Source: Pinguiococcus pyrenoidosus
Lineage: Eukaryota; Sar; Pinguiophyceae; Pinguiochrysidales; Pinguiochrysidaceae
NCBI GenBank assembly: GCA_019677205.1
Contig: JAAMXY010004291.1
Coordinates: 1 to 64,000, forward strand
Length of the DNA stretch: 64,000 bases
Direction: 5' to 3'
Part shown: positions 10,030 to 20,407 of the stretch, piece after piece
Position numbering within the stretch: position 1 is the first letter of the stretch
Layout: every line of letters starts with the position of its first letter
Translations under genes and position numbers: made by a program
The notes under the pieces: model-generated
What the model saw: the letters and a program-made list of their open reading frames with translations, nothing else
Told to the model about the DNA's origin: nothing
Database searches by the model: none

Positions 10030-12595
10030 ATGAAGCTGGCCTCGTATGCGCTGCTGAGCACTCTGGCTCTCGTCGGCACCGTGGGCTATGCGTTCTACAC
10101 GAGGTGCGTCGGCGAGGGACTTTCGCTCTCCCCAGCAGTGCCTCGCGCATGTTTCGCAAGCTTCCTCGTCCCCATCAGATCCTACGCATGGCCGAAACGG
10201 GCTCAGCTGCCGAGCGTTGGCGCGGATCTGTGGTTGGGAACGTGACACCGACACTTGTTTCGTTCTTCCAGAATCCAGTTCTATCCGGCGGTGGTCTTCC
10301 TCGTCATGTCGAAGTGGTGCGTCCTCGTTCTGGGCAACTTCGCGCTCATGATGACCTTCATGCTGGGGAAGCTGGTGAAGTTCGTCTTCCTGGGGAGGCT
10401 GCGCGAGCCCGAAGTGGATCTGCTCATGGAGAACAGCCGCTACGCCATCACGGAGACCTGCCTGGCGCTCACGATCTTCCAGAAGGAGCTCAACACGAGG
10501 GTGATCGCCCTGTTCACGGCCCTCCTCTTCATGAAGATCTTCCACTGGCTTTCGAGAAGTCGCGTGGAGCTTGCCGAGCAGATCGAGCAGAGCTTCTTCA
10601 CGCAGTTTCGCCTCGTGCTCCTGCTGTTCAGCCTCATCATCGCGGACCTCGTGGGCCTCGGGCTCTGCACGATGGACTACATGGCCTCTGGGCCGTCGGT
10701 GATCCTGCTCTTCGGCTTCGAGTACGCCATTCTAGCCCTGTCGGCGGTCTCCGCGAGCGCGAGGTACTTCCTCCACAAGATCACCGAGCGCTTTGAGAAC
10801 GGCTGGCAGATGCGCACGAGCCTCATGATGTACATCGAGCTCTTGACGGAGACCTTCCGCTTCGCGCTCTACATGTCCTTCTTCTGCATCATCTTCACGT
10901 ACTACGGCATCCCCATTCACATCACGAGAGACGTGTGGCTTTCCTTCCAGAACCTGCGGAGAAAGGTCATCGCGGTGCTCACGTACCGCAGCATGATCGC
11001 GAACATGCAGGAGCTCTTCCCGGTGGCCACCGAAGAGGACCTCGAGGCGAATCATCGGGAATGCGTCATCTGCCGGGAATCCATGGAAGAAGTAAGTTGC
11101 ACAGACGTGGAACTCGTTGGCCCAGCCCCACAATTCCGCGAGCTAACTTTGCCTTGCAAAGGCGGTCGTCCTGCCGTGTTCCCACGCCTTTCACTTTCCG
11201 TGCCTGCAGACCTGGCTGCAGCAGCGACAGATATGTCCCACTTGCCGGGCGCCTGTTCCAACAAATCTTCGCGAAGCGGAACAGATGGCGCGAGAACGGG
11301 CGCAGCTGCACACCGACGAAGACGAGGATGATGCCGCAGAGCAGGACGACGTCGCCGACGACAACGCCGATCTGGGCGGAAGAGTTCACCGACGGAATGA
11401 GGATGGGGAGGAGGATGGGGACGAGGAGGTGGACGAGGAGGAGGAGGAGGACGAGGAGGGGAAAGGGGAGCACGGGGAGGAAGCAAGGCAAGCTGGGGGG
11501 AGACGAGGCAATCCGTTCGGTCAGCATCAGCGGAGTTTGCACCAACCGGCACATGATGACTTCCCTAGACATCGTCCGGTGGCGCCACAGCGAGAATTGA
11601 GCGCAGATGAGGACATGAAGATACCGAGGTCCATTGGCGAAGCCTCCGCAAGATCTGCTTCCTACACGATGGCATCGCGGGAGTCTGACGAGGACAAGCA
11701 GAGTCCGTCGGCGGAAGCAGCGCCACGGGGGGATCGCCTCGGCGACGGAGCGGGCGGTCAAGCAGCCGCCTCGTGGGATACGGAGGCTTTGCGAACATTG
11801 CAGAGGGAGCGGGCGCAAAGGAGGAGCGACGGCACGAGTGCAGAGGCGAAGAGAAGTGGCGGAGCGGTTCTCCGGCAGGAAGTGCAGGAAGCCCAGGCGC
11901 AGTTTATGCGGGACATCGGAGTAGGATACCGGGAACAACCGACCGCCCGGCAGCGAGATCGGGAGCAGAAGCAGGAGCAGAAGCAGGAGCAGGACGCCGT
12001 GGCGCCGAACCGTCCACCGCCCGAGCAGAGGCATCCAGGCAGGCGCCCTGTGACACCGGACAGAAGAGAGCAACCATCTAGCCGCCAGGCGCGGCCAGAG
12101 GTGGCCTCGCAGGCGGCGCGGCAGCCCTCACCTCAGATGGGCGGACCTGTGGGACTCGCTCCGCCTTCTCCTTTCGGCATGCCGTTGCCCTCGCCCTTTG
12201 GCACGCCCAGCCCGGCGCCAGGTCTGGGCGCTGCTCCCCGATCTGCCGACCAAGTGGCCGCGGGCCAGTGGCGCCTTCCACCGATGTCCAGCGTGCCGCT
12301 GCCTGCGTTTGCCAGCGTGCCCCAGGGTGCCGACGTGTATGAAAGGACGAACATCCAGACCGCGTGGATCGTACGCTCGATTCCACCGCAATCCATCATC
12401 TTTGCGTTGCACCGTACGACAGAGGAGGATGGAGATGGAAGAGTGCTACTGCAAATTGCGGATGGGTTCATCCTCGAAGAGCGCACGCAGCCCTGGATCC
12501 CGCCGATCTACAGCCCAGCAGCAAGTCCGTTTGGCATGATGCCTTTCTATACGCCACCCAGGAGTGGTGCGGACGCGGAGTCGAAGAGTGGTTGA
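10030..12595 (+). CDS. HRD1: ERAD E3 ubiquitin ligase HRD1/synoviolin homolog
   Basis: Three exons: 10030-10103, 10272-11091, 11162-12595; 775 aa. The N-terminal half carries at least six hydrophobic segments and HRD1-typical sequences (YPAVVFLVMSKWCVLVLGN, LREPEVDLLMEN, IFHWLSRSRVE). A RING-H2 finger starts at about residue 289 with CVIC. The intron after exon 2 falls inside the RING, and splicing restores PCSHAFHFPCLQTWL and CPTC. HRD1 ubiquitinates misfolded ER proteins for retrotranslocation and proteasomal degradation. The long C-terminal tail is Glu-rich, then Gln/Arg/Pro-rich, and ends with a compact conserved-looking block (residues about 690-760, including AWIVRSIPPQSIIFALHR) that I do not recognise. 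No SEL1L/HRD3 partner lies in the window. Confidence 0.93.
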
Positions 12596-12639
12596 CGGCG
12601 GTGGATCCCATAGCTTGCTGTTGATCACGTGCGCCTGTG

Positions 12640-12725
12640 CGAATGTGCAAACGTGCGGAAGTTCGAAAGTGCGGAAGTGCAAAAGCTCGAAAGTTCGAAG
12701 GTTTGAAAGAGCGAAAAACGGCGTC
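12640..12725. repeat. Imperfect short tandem repeats between convergent 3' ends
   Basis: Loosely repeated 7-9-mers of the types gtgcggaagt, gttcgaaag and gctcgaaag fill the space between the HRD1 and UXS stops. Several are self-complementary around TTCGAA. Its role, if any, is unknown; it lies in the likely 3' UTRs. Confidence 0.6.
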
Positions 12726-12839
12726 GACGTCGCTGTAGAAGAAACGGGTTGACAGACGCGGTGATGCGTGTGTAGGCGTGATGGCAATGCACTTGTTTCT
12801 CCGGTGATGGAAAGGAGGAAAAGGCTTTAATTCTCTCGT

Positions 12840-13385
12840 TCAAACCAGAGCCGCAGGTCTTGCGGGACGCGGTCGCTCCGGCTTGCTTGTCGTCGGGACG
12901 ATCTCGCCGGTTCGCTCTAGCTCCTTCCGGAAATACTCTATCGTCTGCATGAGTCCAGTTCTCACGTCGACGCTCGGCGACCACGACAGTCGCTCCTTCG
13001 CTCTAGTGATGTCCGGACGGCGCTGCTTTGGGTCGTCCTGCGTCGCGGGCCAGTTCACGATCTTGGACTTGCTGCCCGGCACCAGGTTGAGGATGTACCG
13101 AGCAAAGTTTTGGATGGTGTACTCATCTGGATTGCCGAGATTCACTGGCTCAATCGTGTCGCTCTGCATCAGCGTGTAAAGCCCGATGACCAAGTCGCTG
13201 ACGTACTGGAAGGACCTGGTCTGCTCGCCCGTCCCGTAGATGGTGATGTTCTTGTCCTGCAGCGCCTGGATGATGAAGTTGCTCACCACGCGGCCATCGT
13301 TCGGGTGCATCCGCGGGCCGAAGGTGTTGAAGATGCGGGCGATGCGGATGTCGACCTTCGCCTGGCGATGGAAGGACATCATGAA

Positions 13386-13418
<33 letters not shown>

Positions 13419-14420
13419 CGCCCGCGGGCCAGTGGTGCTCACGTGGCCCCAATACGTCTCTGGCTGCGGACTGACTTCTGGGTCGCCGTAGATCTCCGAC
13501 GTCGACGCCAGCAGGATCCTCGCCTTCACCCGCTTCGCCAGGCCCAGCATGTTCAGCGTCCCTACCCAACGATGCGCCAGACTAAGCTGCAATCCGCCGT
13601 TGTCGGGAACCCGTCCGGCGCGGCGTACCTTCCGTTGACGTCTTGATCGTTTTCACCGGGTTGTACTGGTAGTGGGGAGGCGACGCCGGACAGGCGAGAT
13701 GGTACACCTGGTGCACCTCGAGCGCGATCGGATCGACCACATCGTGGATGATGAGCTGGAAGTTCTTGTTGCCCATCCAGTGCTGGACGTTCCGCTTCCG
13801 CCCCGTGAACATGTTGTCCACCACGATGACCTCGTGGCCAAGCAACATGAGCAAGTCCACGAGGTGGGAGCCCACGAAGCCGGCGCCGCCCGTCACAAGC
13901 ACGCGCAGCTGCTCGTGGTCTGGCAAGTCTTTGGGCTTCGGGTCTTCCGGATCCGCCCTGGCGAAGCTGACGATGCGCGGATCGATCCAGGACTTGCGCA
14001 GCTCCTCCGTCCCCGCCTTCTTCATCTCCTGCAGAATGAAGTGCTGCAAGCGCTCCTCGACGTCTTTCGTCAATTGCGCGCCCACTGCACTTGCGCCGCC
14101 CTGGCTCGCTTCGGCTCCAACGGCATCGAACTGCAGAATTCGCCTCCCGCCGTGCCGCTGCGCCACTGCGTTAGGCCTCAGCCCGTGACGTCAAGCAGAG
14201 GGAAGGTCCTCACCTCGGTCGCTCCACCAGTCTCGTCCAGCAGAGAGCGCCGAAGTGCGTCCAATCTTTGGACTTCGTCCGCAAGGCGTCTCTCCGTTGC
14301 CAGCAGCGCGTCGAACCTGTCTCGCGACAGCGCCGCTCTCCCCCGGTGGCTGTACAGCAGCAACAGACACGCGCACACGCACAGGAGAGCGGTGGCGGCG
14401 TAGCGCCACAGCTCTGCCAT
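12840..14420 (-). CDS. UXS: UDP-glucuronate decarboxylase (UDP-xylose synthase), type II membrane form
   Basis: Three exons: 14214-14420, 13629-14157, 12840-13561; 485 aa. It converts UDP-glucuronate to UDP-xylose with NAD+ as bound cofactor. An N-terminal anchor helix (about residues 7-23) and a short coiled stem indicate Golgi/ER membrane localisation with a lumenal catalytic domain. The extended SDR domain has [11 protein letters not shown] (from about 158), [29 protein letters not shown] and the catalytic Tyr295/Lys299 pair (YDEGK). [21 protein letters not shown] is diagnostic of UXS. The second junction restores KTSTEGTLNMLG. It is head to head with UDP-glucose 6-dehydrogenase, which makes its substrate, so coordinated expression is likely. 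Confidence 0.96.
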
Positions 14421-14800
14421 CGGATTCTTTGCGCGGGAAAGCGTTGGGTGTTTCTCGTCCGCGGAGCTCGCGGTCCTTCCATTGGTTGGCGCAGGAATTC
14501 AAAAAGCACGCGGCCACGCCTGGATTCAGGAAATACTCCACAAAGCCGACTTTTGCATTCTTTGCCTTCGTGTACCCAATCAGCGGCCGCTAAGTGACTT
14601 TTGAGATGTGCTTTCGCCTCCAGACTGGTACGTCATCCGCGTCAGTATCACGCTACCAAGCCATAGGATGAGCCGCGCAAGCGCGTTTGCGGACGACGGA
14701 AGAAAAAGGCTTCTGCCCCCTCTGAGCGCAGCGTCCCTCTCCGCCACCCCCCCCACGCGTCGCTCGCCAGTTCCGATCCGGCCATTCCCAGTTTGTCACA
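14421..14800. promoter_or_regulatory. Shared divergent promoter of UXS and UGDH
   Basis: 380 bp separate the two start codons. An ATTGG (14481-14485) and a CCAAT (14576-14580) face each other in inverted orientation 90 bp apart, roughly 60 and 220 bp from the respective ATGs. The space must contain both 5' leaders and promoters. Co-regulation is inferred from the arrangement and the pathway. Confidence 0.65.
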
Positions 14801-16485
14801 ATGGCGGAAGAATTCGAGTTCAAGATCTGCTGCATGGGCGCCGGTGCGTTGACGGAGTTGAGGGCGGAATTCCGGCGATGTGCCCGGGACTAACGCGGTG
14901 GTCGTCAGGCTACGTCGGCGGCCCGACCATGGCCGTGATTGCGTCGCAGGCGCCCAAGATCAAGGTCACGGTGGTGGACATCTCCGAGAGGCAGATCGGC
15001 CGCTGGAACTCCTCGGAGCTGCCCATCTACGAGCCCGGCCTGCAGGAGCTTGTGGAGGGCTGCCGCGGGAAGAACCTGTTCTTCAGCACCAGCATCGATG
15101 AGGCCATCCAGGAGGCGGATATGATCTTCATCTGTGAGTCCTCCGGGGGCATTGGTCCGTGCATCAGGCCGTAACGCTTGCCCTTGTTTCTTGCTGCGAT
15201 GGATGCTCCGCACCGCCAAAACCACAGCGGTGAACACGCCGACGAAGACGCAGGGCATTGGTGCCGGCCGGGCAGCCAACATCAAGAACTGCGAGCTCTG
15301 CGCCCGCAAGATCGCCGAGGTGGCCAACTGCGACAAGATCGTCGTGGAGAAGTCGACGGTGCCGGTCCGCACTGGCCACGCCATCAAGCGCGTGCTCAGC
15401 GCGAACACCAAGGGCCTGAGCTTCGAGGTGCTCTCGAACCCCGAGTTCCTCGCGGAGGGCACCGCGGTGACGGACCTGCTCTACCCGTCGCGCGTCCTCA
15501 TCGGAGGCGACCAGAACCCCACGGTAGGTTCCCGGCAAGCAAGCCACGCCGAGGGCGCCGCCAAGCTTTGCCAGTCGTCTCACTTGCTCCGTCCGGGGGG
15601 TTCGGCCTCGGTGATGGCACGTGGTAGGGCCTGGCGGCGATCGACAAGCTGGTGCAGGTGTACGCGAACTGGGTGCCGAGCGAGAAGATCGTGACCACCA
15701 ACATGTGGTCCAGCGAGCTGAGCAAGCTCGTGGCCAACGCTTTCCTTGCCCAGCGGGTGTCGTCCATCAACTCCATCTCCGCGCTGTGCGAAGAGACGGG
15801 CGCGGACGTGTCGGAGATCTCTCGGGCGGTAGGAAAGGACCCGCGCATCGGATCACGCTTCCTGCAGTGCTCCGTTGGCTTCGGAGGCTCCTGCTTTCAG
15901 AAGGACATCCTCAACCTGGTGTACATCTCCGAGTCCTTCGGGCTGCAGGAGGTGGCCGACTACTGGCAGGGCGTCATCACCATCAACGAGTACCAGAAGC
16001 GCCGGTTCGCGAAGAAGATGGTCTCGACGATGTTCAACACCGTGACCGGCAAGAAGATTGCAATTTTTGGCTTCGCGTTCAAGAAGGACACCGGCGACAC
16101 GCGCGAGACCGCGTCGGCCTTTGTGATGCGCGACCTCCTCGACGAGCGCGCGAGGATTTCCGTGTACGACCCGAAGGTCACGCGGGAGGACATGTTCTCG
16201 GAGTTCAGCTACACGCTCAACGTCACGGAAGACACCGTTCCGGGTCTAGACACTATGATCACCACCTGCGAGTCCGCGTACGAGGCCGCGGAGGGCGCGC
16301 ACGCCATCGCCTTCCTGACCGAGTGGGACGAGTTCAAGACGCTCGATCTGCAGCGCCTCTACGACAACATGGTCAAGCCGGCCTTCCTCTTCGACGGCCG
16401 CAACGTCGTTGACATCGAGGCCGCCACGGCCATCGGCTTCGAGTGCTACGCCATCGGCAAGCCGACCACCCAGACGATTCCATGA
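14801..16485 (+). CDS. UGDH: UDP-glucose 6-dehydrogenase
   Basis: Four exons: 14801-14843, 14909-15133, 15228-15523, 15628-16485; 473 aa, the usual eukaryotic length. It oxidises UDP-glucose to UDP-glucuronate in two NAD+-dependent steps in the cytosol. The NAD-binding motif [10 protein letters not shown] is split by intron 1. Other family segments are VVDI with E-x-QIGRWNS, SVNTPTKT (restored across intron 2), [25 protein letters not shown] and [14 protein letters not shown] (across intron 3). The catalytic Cys is Cys277 in [12 protein letters not shown]. The product feeds the divergently transcribed UXS, so this locus encodes the two-step route from UDP-glucose to UDP-xylose. Confidence 0.97.
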
Positions 16486-16752
16486 TCGAGTCGCGACTCA
16501 AGTAGGGAGTTCCGCAGCGCTTCCGCAGCGAGTTTGCGGATTGCTAGATGATTGGAGAAAGAATCTTCAAGCTGACTGTATTAATGATTGGACGTGCGTG
16601 TGCGTATGCCTTGCGTTGGACTCCGCCACGGCTCATCAAGCTCCGTTCCATGCCAACTTCAGACCTCCGGCACCTGGAAAGACCTCGGCGGCAGCACGCG
16701 TACGTACCCGCCGTGTCGCGCGGCCGATCAAGCTCCCTTGTGGTGTCGCGCG

Positions 16753-16784
16753 AACAGCATCATGCTAGGCCGCATGATGCTGTT
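16753..16784. repeat. Perfect 13-bp inverted repeat with 6-nt loop
   Basis: AACAGCATCATGC (16753-16765), loop TAGGCC, then the exact reverse complement (16772-16784). It could be a terminator-like hairpin in the UGDH 3' region or a dimer-binding site upstream of the cathepsin gene. No U-run follows. Confidence 0.85.
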
Positions 16785-16863
16785 ATTGTCACGAAGGACG
16801 GTTTCGCTGATTTGGGCGCGGAGCGGGCGTCCAATGCTTGAGGTTGCAGGCACTCTTCCGCAG

Positions 16864-16897
16864 CCAATTGCAACCATCCATATGCGCAATACCCAAT
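16864..16897. promoter_or_regulatory. Two CCAAT boxes upstream of cathepsin-like gene
   Basis: CCAAT at 16864-16868 (within CCAATTG) and 16893-16897, about 390-420 bp before the start codon at 17282. Similar boxes occur in other promoter spaces of this window. Confidence 0.45.
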
Positions 16898-17281
16898 CGA
16901 ATGCTCTGTCACCCGCACCGGCTCCACCGTACGCCAGAATAGAACATTCCACGACTTCAAAACTTCCCGTGAAACCCGGCTGTACAACGCCAACGCGGAA
17001 ACTCAACTCCACACCTCCGCTTTGCCGCGCAGAGAGGGGCCGAGGTCGCAGACGCCTCGCGCACGCCGAAGAGCTGAGCTTGAAGAGGTACGTACGGGGC
17101 AAGCGCATCCTCGTTCGTCGGTGGTGGAACGTGCGCATGGGCGACCCTCTCTTGTCTTGGGCGGATCGGCGGTGGGGGGGGGCGGCGCCGAACACCGTTC
17201 CGAACTGACGAGCTCTCTTTCCATCTGCTTCAGAATTCACCTGTGCGCGACCGCATTTCATCACCAGACGTCACCAGCGCG

Positions 17282-18268
17282 ATGCCCAACCGTATCGTGA
17301 TCATCGCTGCCCTCGTGGGCGCGGCCGCGGGCGCCACGGTGAAAAGCGCTGCGTGGTACAAGGACGCCTTCGCAGACTGGATGGAGGAGTTCGCCGTGGA
17401 GATCGAGGAGGAGCTGTACCAGCTGCGCCTGGCCACCTGGTCCAAGAACAACGACTACATCGAGGACCACAACGCCCAGGCCCTGTCCTACCGCCTCGGG
17501 CACAACGAGTACAGCCACCTGACCTGGGCCGAGTTCCGGGAGGAGAAGGGCATGCTGTTCTCCGAGCAGATGAAGCGCGAGCGCACCGGCATCGACGGCA
17601 GCACGCTGCTCAGCATGGTCCGCCTCCCCGAGTCCATCGACTGGGTCACGGACGGCGCGGTCACCTCCGTGAAGGACCAGGGCAAGTGCGGCAGCTGCTG
17701 GGCGTTCTCCGCCACCGCCGCCATCGAGGGCGCGTACGCCGTTCAGACGGGCCAGCTGATTGACCTCTCGGAGCAGAACCTGGTCGACTGCGACAACGTG
17801 GACCAGGGCTGCAACGGTGGCCTCATGGACTATGCCTTCGAGTATGCCAAGGAGAATGGCGGCCTCTGCTCGCTGGACTCCTACCCGTACATCGGCTTCG
17901 AGGAGACCTGCGAGTCCAGCAAGTGCACCCCCGTGCCCGGCACGGCCGTGGACAGCTGGGTGGACGTGCAGCCCACCGAGAGTGCGCTGATGTCGGCCGT
18001 GACCAAGACGCCCGTCAGCGTCGCGATCGAGGCGGACCAGAGGTCCTTCCAGCTCTACAGCAGCGGCGTCTTCGACGGCGCCTGCGGCCAGAACCTCGAC
18101 CACGGTGTCACCCTTGTTGGGTACGGCACGGAGGACGGCGCCGACTTCTGGAAGGTCAAGAATAGCTGGGGAACCAGCTGGGGAGAGGAGGGCTACATTC
18201 GCATCTCCCGCAAGGAGAACCTCTGCGGTATCCAGAGCTCCGCTTCCTATCCCATCCTTGCGAACTAG
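17282..18268 (+). CDS. Cathepsin L-like papain-family cysteine protease
   Basis: Single exon; 328 aa from the ATG at 17282, which directly begins a signal peptide (residues 1-18). The I29 inhibitory propeptide follows with an ERFNIN-like pattern (ELYQLRLATWSKNNDYI) at about 45-60. The mature enzyme begins near LPESIDW. Catalytic residues are all present: oxyanion Gln133, Cys139 in CGSCWAF, His274 in LDHGV and Asn294 in NSWGTSWGEEGY. GCNGGLMDYAF is typical of the cathepsin L subgroup. It is probably a lysosomal/vacuolar or secreted endopeptidase. No C-terminal granulin domain. It is convergent with the BCNT gene 206 bp away. Confidence 0.96.
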   Translation: MPNRIVIIAALVGAAAGATVKSAAWYKDAFADWMEEFAVEIEEELYQLRLATWSKNNDYIEDHNAQALSYRLGHNEYSHLTWAEFREEKGMLFSEQMKRERTGIDGSTLLSMVRLPESIDWVTDGAVTSVKDQGKCGSCWAFSATAAIEGAYAVQTGQLIDLSEQNLVDCDNVDQGCNGGLMDYAFEYAKENGGLCSLDSYPYIGFEETCESSKCTPVPGTAVDSWVDVQPTESALMSAVTKTPVSVAIEADQRSFQLYSSGVFDGACGQNLDHGVTLVGYGTEDGADFWKVKNSWGTSWGEEGYIRISRKENLCGIQSSASYPILAN

Positions 18269-18474
18269 GCAGCGCGGTTGATGACCACGTCGACGGTTGG
18301 AATCTCTTCGAGAGCATGCAAGGAATAGCCGGTCGCATCATGTACATCAAGGAGGCGAGGCGAGCGGCGTAGAAGTCGAGTGTGTCCAACGAATTACGTG
18401 CAGGGTTGGAGAGGAGTCGTTTCACCATCGACTCGGCTCTCGACGCAACCCGCCTCGACTTCACTCGACTCAAA

Positions 18475-19478
18475 TCAAGACTGTTGTTGCTTGCTGCGTT
18501 GCAGATCGCGCTCAGCTTTCTCCTGTTCAAACTTGCGCACGTCGCATCGATTGAGGAAGTCTTGCCGATCGAGATACCCCTCCTTGGTCTTGCGCTCCAG
18601 CTCGTCAGCAAGCTTGTTCTCCTCCTTGTACCCGTCCCAGTCGACGCTGGTCTTCTCCAGCGTCGTGATGGTCTTCGGACCCTTGATCTCATCCAGCACG
18701 GACTCCAAACCTGCTCCACCGATGCCGAGTGAGGAGGGATCGTCGAGACAGACCCATAAGGGCAAGGCGTCTTCGCGAGGCCCTCCGTACCTGACTTCTT
18801 CACCGGTGGGAGCTTGGCTGCTTGCGCCTCTTTGGAGTGTGCATCTACCGTCTTCGTCACCGTTGTCATCTTGCCAGCAAACTTCACGCTCTGGGTGATC
18901 TTGACCTGGCGAAATCGAGGATTAGCTCACTTCTCCGGCCTCTCGCGCAAACTCCAGTCTTCGTCTCCTGCGGATGGACGGTAGCTGCGCACCTTCTCCG
19001 ACTTGACGTTCCTGACGGCATCTCGAACCGCCCTCAGCGTATCCTTGGATTCCTGCTCCTCCGGCTCCCCTCGGCGCTTCTCGCTCACCATTCCAAGTAC
19101 CCGCCTTGCGTGCTGGGCCCCATACACGTCGCTCAAGACCTGGAGAGCTCTCCGGCGCCGCTTGGGCTCCTTCCCCGGCTTCCTTGCCCAGAGGGACTTT
19201 TTGACCACACGTTGCACATACGTTTGGTCCTCGCTGTTCATCGCGTCCCAAGCCTCGTCCACCTTGCGCTTCCGAGAGCCACTCAGGCCGCTGCCGAGGC
19301 CTCTCTCGTTGGCGCCGCCGCGCTGCCCGTCGTCGTCGTCGTCCAAGGCCGTCGGATCCTTGGTTGGGTCGTAATCCGAGTCCTCGTCGTCGTCGTCGTC
19401 CTCGTCGACGGTCAGAGTCGGTGCGGGCGCCTGCGACACGTACACAAGCTCGTCCTCTTCCTTCAGGGCAGACGCCAT
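18475..19478 (-). CDS. SWC5: BCNT/CFDP1 (SWC5) chromatin-remodelling subunit
   Basis: Three exons: 18993-19478, 18791-18905, 18475-18710; 278 aa. The N-terminus is acidic (DEDDDDDEDSDYDPT), then comes a basic middle. Splicing gives VKITQSVKFAGKMTTVTKTV, the conserved KVKIT...DFAGE-type segment. The C-terminus is a clear BCNT-C domain: ITTLEKTSVDWDGYKEE, then KEGYLDRQDFLNR and RKFEQEKAERDLQRS. The family is a subunit of SWR1/SRCAP complexes that load H2A.Z; the acidic N-terminus is expected to contact H2A.Z-H2B. An in-frame upstream ATG at 19556 would add 26 residues. The first intron begins with GTGCGC and was chosen because the exon otherwise reads into a stop. Confidence 0.87.
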
Positions 19479-20407
19479 AGTAAGCCGCCTTTGGAGCCAA
19501 GCAGCTGAGGCGCTCGACTTCTGCAGTTCGGGACTTGCGAAGAGAGCGGCAGCCAACGAAAGGAAGAATCTGGACGAATACTGGTGTACGTGATAAAAGG
19601 CAGTTCACGACGACCACCGAGCTGCCAGTCTGCTGGTCTGCTTCTCCCAAAAGATGGCTTGGCAAGAAGCCCACGTCGCCGGGATCAAAATCTTTGAATA
19701 TCAGCGTCATCGAACCAAGCGAGGAGCATCGGAAAGCAAAAGTTTATGCATCCAATTTCCGAATGATAAAGAGCAGCATTGGACTGCTTGGGCCAATCGA
19801 ATGACCGACGAAGAACCCGGAGTTGTTGGCGGGAAGCGGAGCAATTTGACTTGCGGAAACTCGGGACGACGCTACCCTCATCACAGGCGCACGTTCGGGG
19901 AGGCATGCCTCGACGCCCTCTTCGCCTCCGCGCTTCCGCCCCGCTCCCCTCCGACACGATCTAGAGGCCCTCGGAGCGACCTTCGCCACTGCTTGCGATT
20001 GCGCCGGAGTGAAACTCGTGCGCGAGTCGGGCCAGCTGCCCCCGCGAAGCAAGGGTTCACAACGCCGCCGGACAGCTCTCGCGATCTCTCCACTGCTTCG
20101 GTCAGGTGACGATCCTGTCGACCACATGTTTGAGCTTGATCCGATCGGGGAACGGGCACAGCCTGTGCGAAGGAAGTGCGCCTGTGGACGCGCGAGGAGA
20201 GACCAAGTTCGATCTCGCGACCTTCGATAAGGGACTGCGGAGTTTTCCCCAATCTTCGAAAGACCAGACGTCAGAGACACTCCACCGACCAAGCTTGAAG
20301 AGTTCGGCCCCGACTCCGTAGCCCCTTGAATCGAGAGAGTCGGTGCGGGCTTTGCTCAGACGCTGCTTTCCCGAAATTCCTAGGCTTGCGACGTTGAGCA
20401 AGCCGCG
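19479..20407. promoter_or_regulatory. Divergent space between BCNT and LIN9 with CCAAT boxes
   Basis: About 930 bp with no supported gene. CCAAT at 19752-19756, ATTGG at 19778-19782 and CCAAT at 19793-19797 form a tight cluster near the middle-left. Both flanking genes are chromatin or transcription regulators, transcribed away from each other. Confidence 0.5.

Larger units (their letters stand above)
16486..17281. other. Intergenic region between UGDH and cathepsin gene
   Basis: About 800 bp, one of only two same-strand gene junctions in the window. It contains a perfect 13-bp inverted repeat (16753-16784) and CCAAT boxes at 16864-16868 and 16893-16897. No gene recognised. Confidence 0.5.

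Noticed and set aside
9427-10545. 372-codon minus-strand frame
   Set aside because: Runs across the HRD1 promoter and antisense to its exons; low-complexity mirror sequence without motifs.
17261-18103. 280-codon minus-strand frame
   Set aside because: Antisense shadow of the cathepsin exon, Val/Ala/Gly-rich.
19535-20317. Several overlapping 70-180-codon frames between BCNT and LIN9
   Set aside because: All lie in the divergent promoter space with CCAAT boxes, and none shows a domain or proper exon borders.
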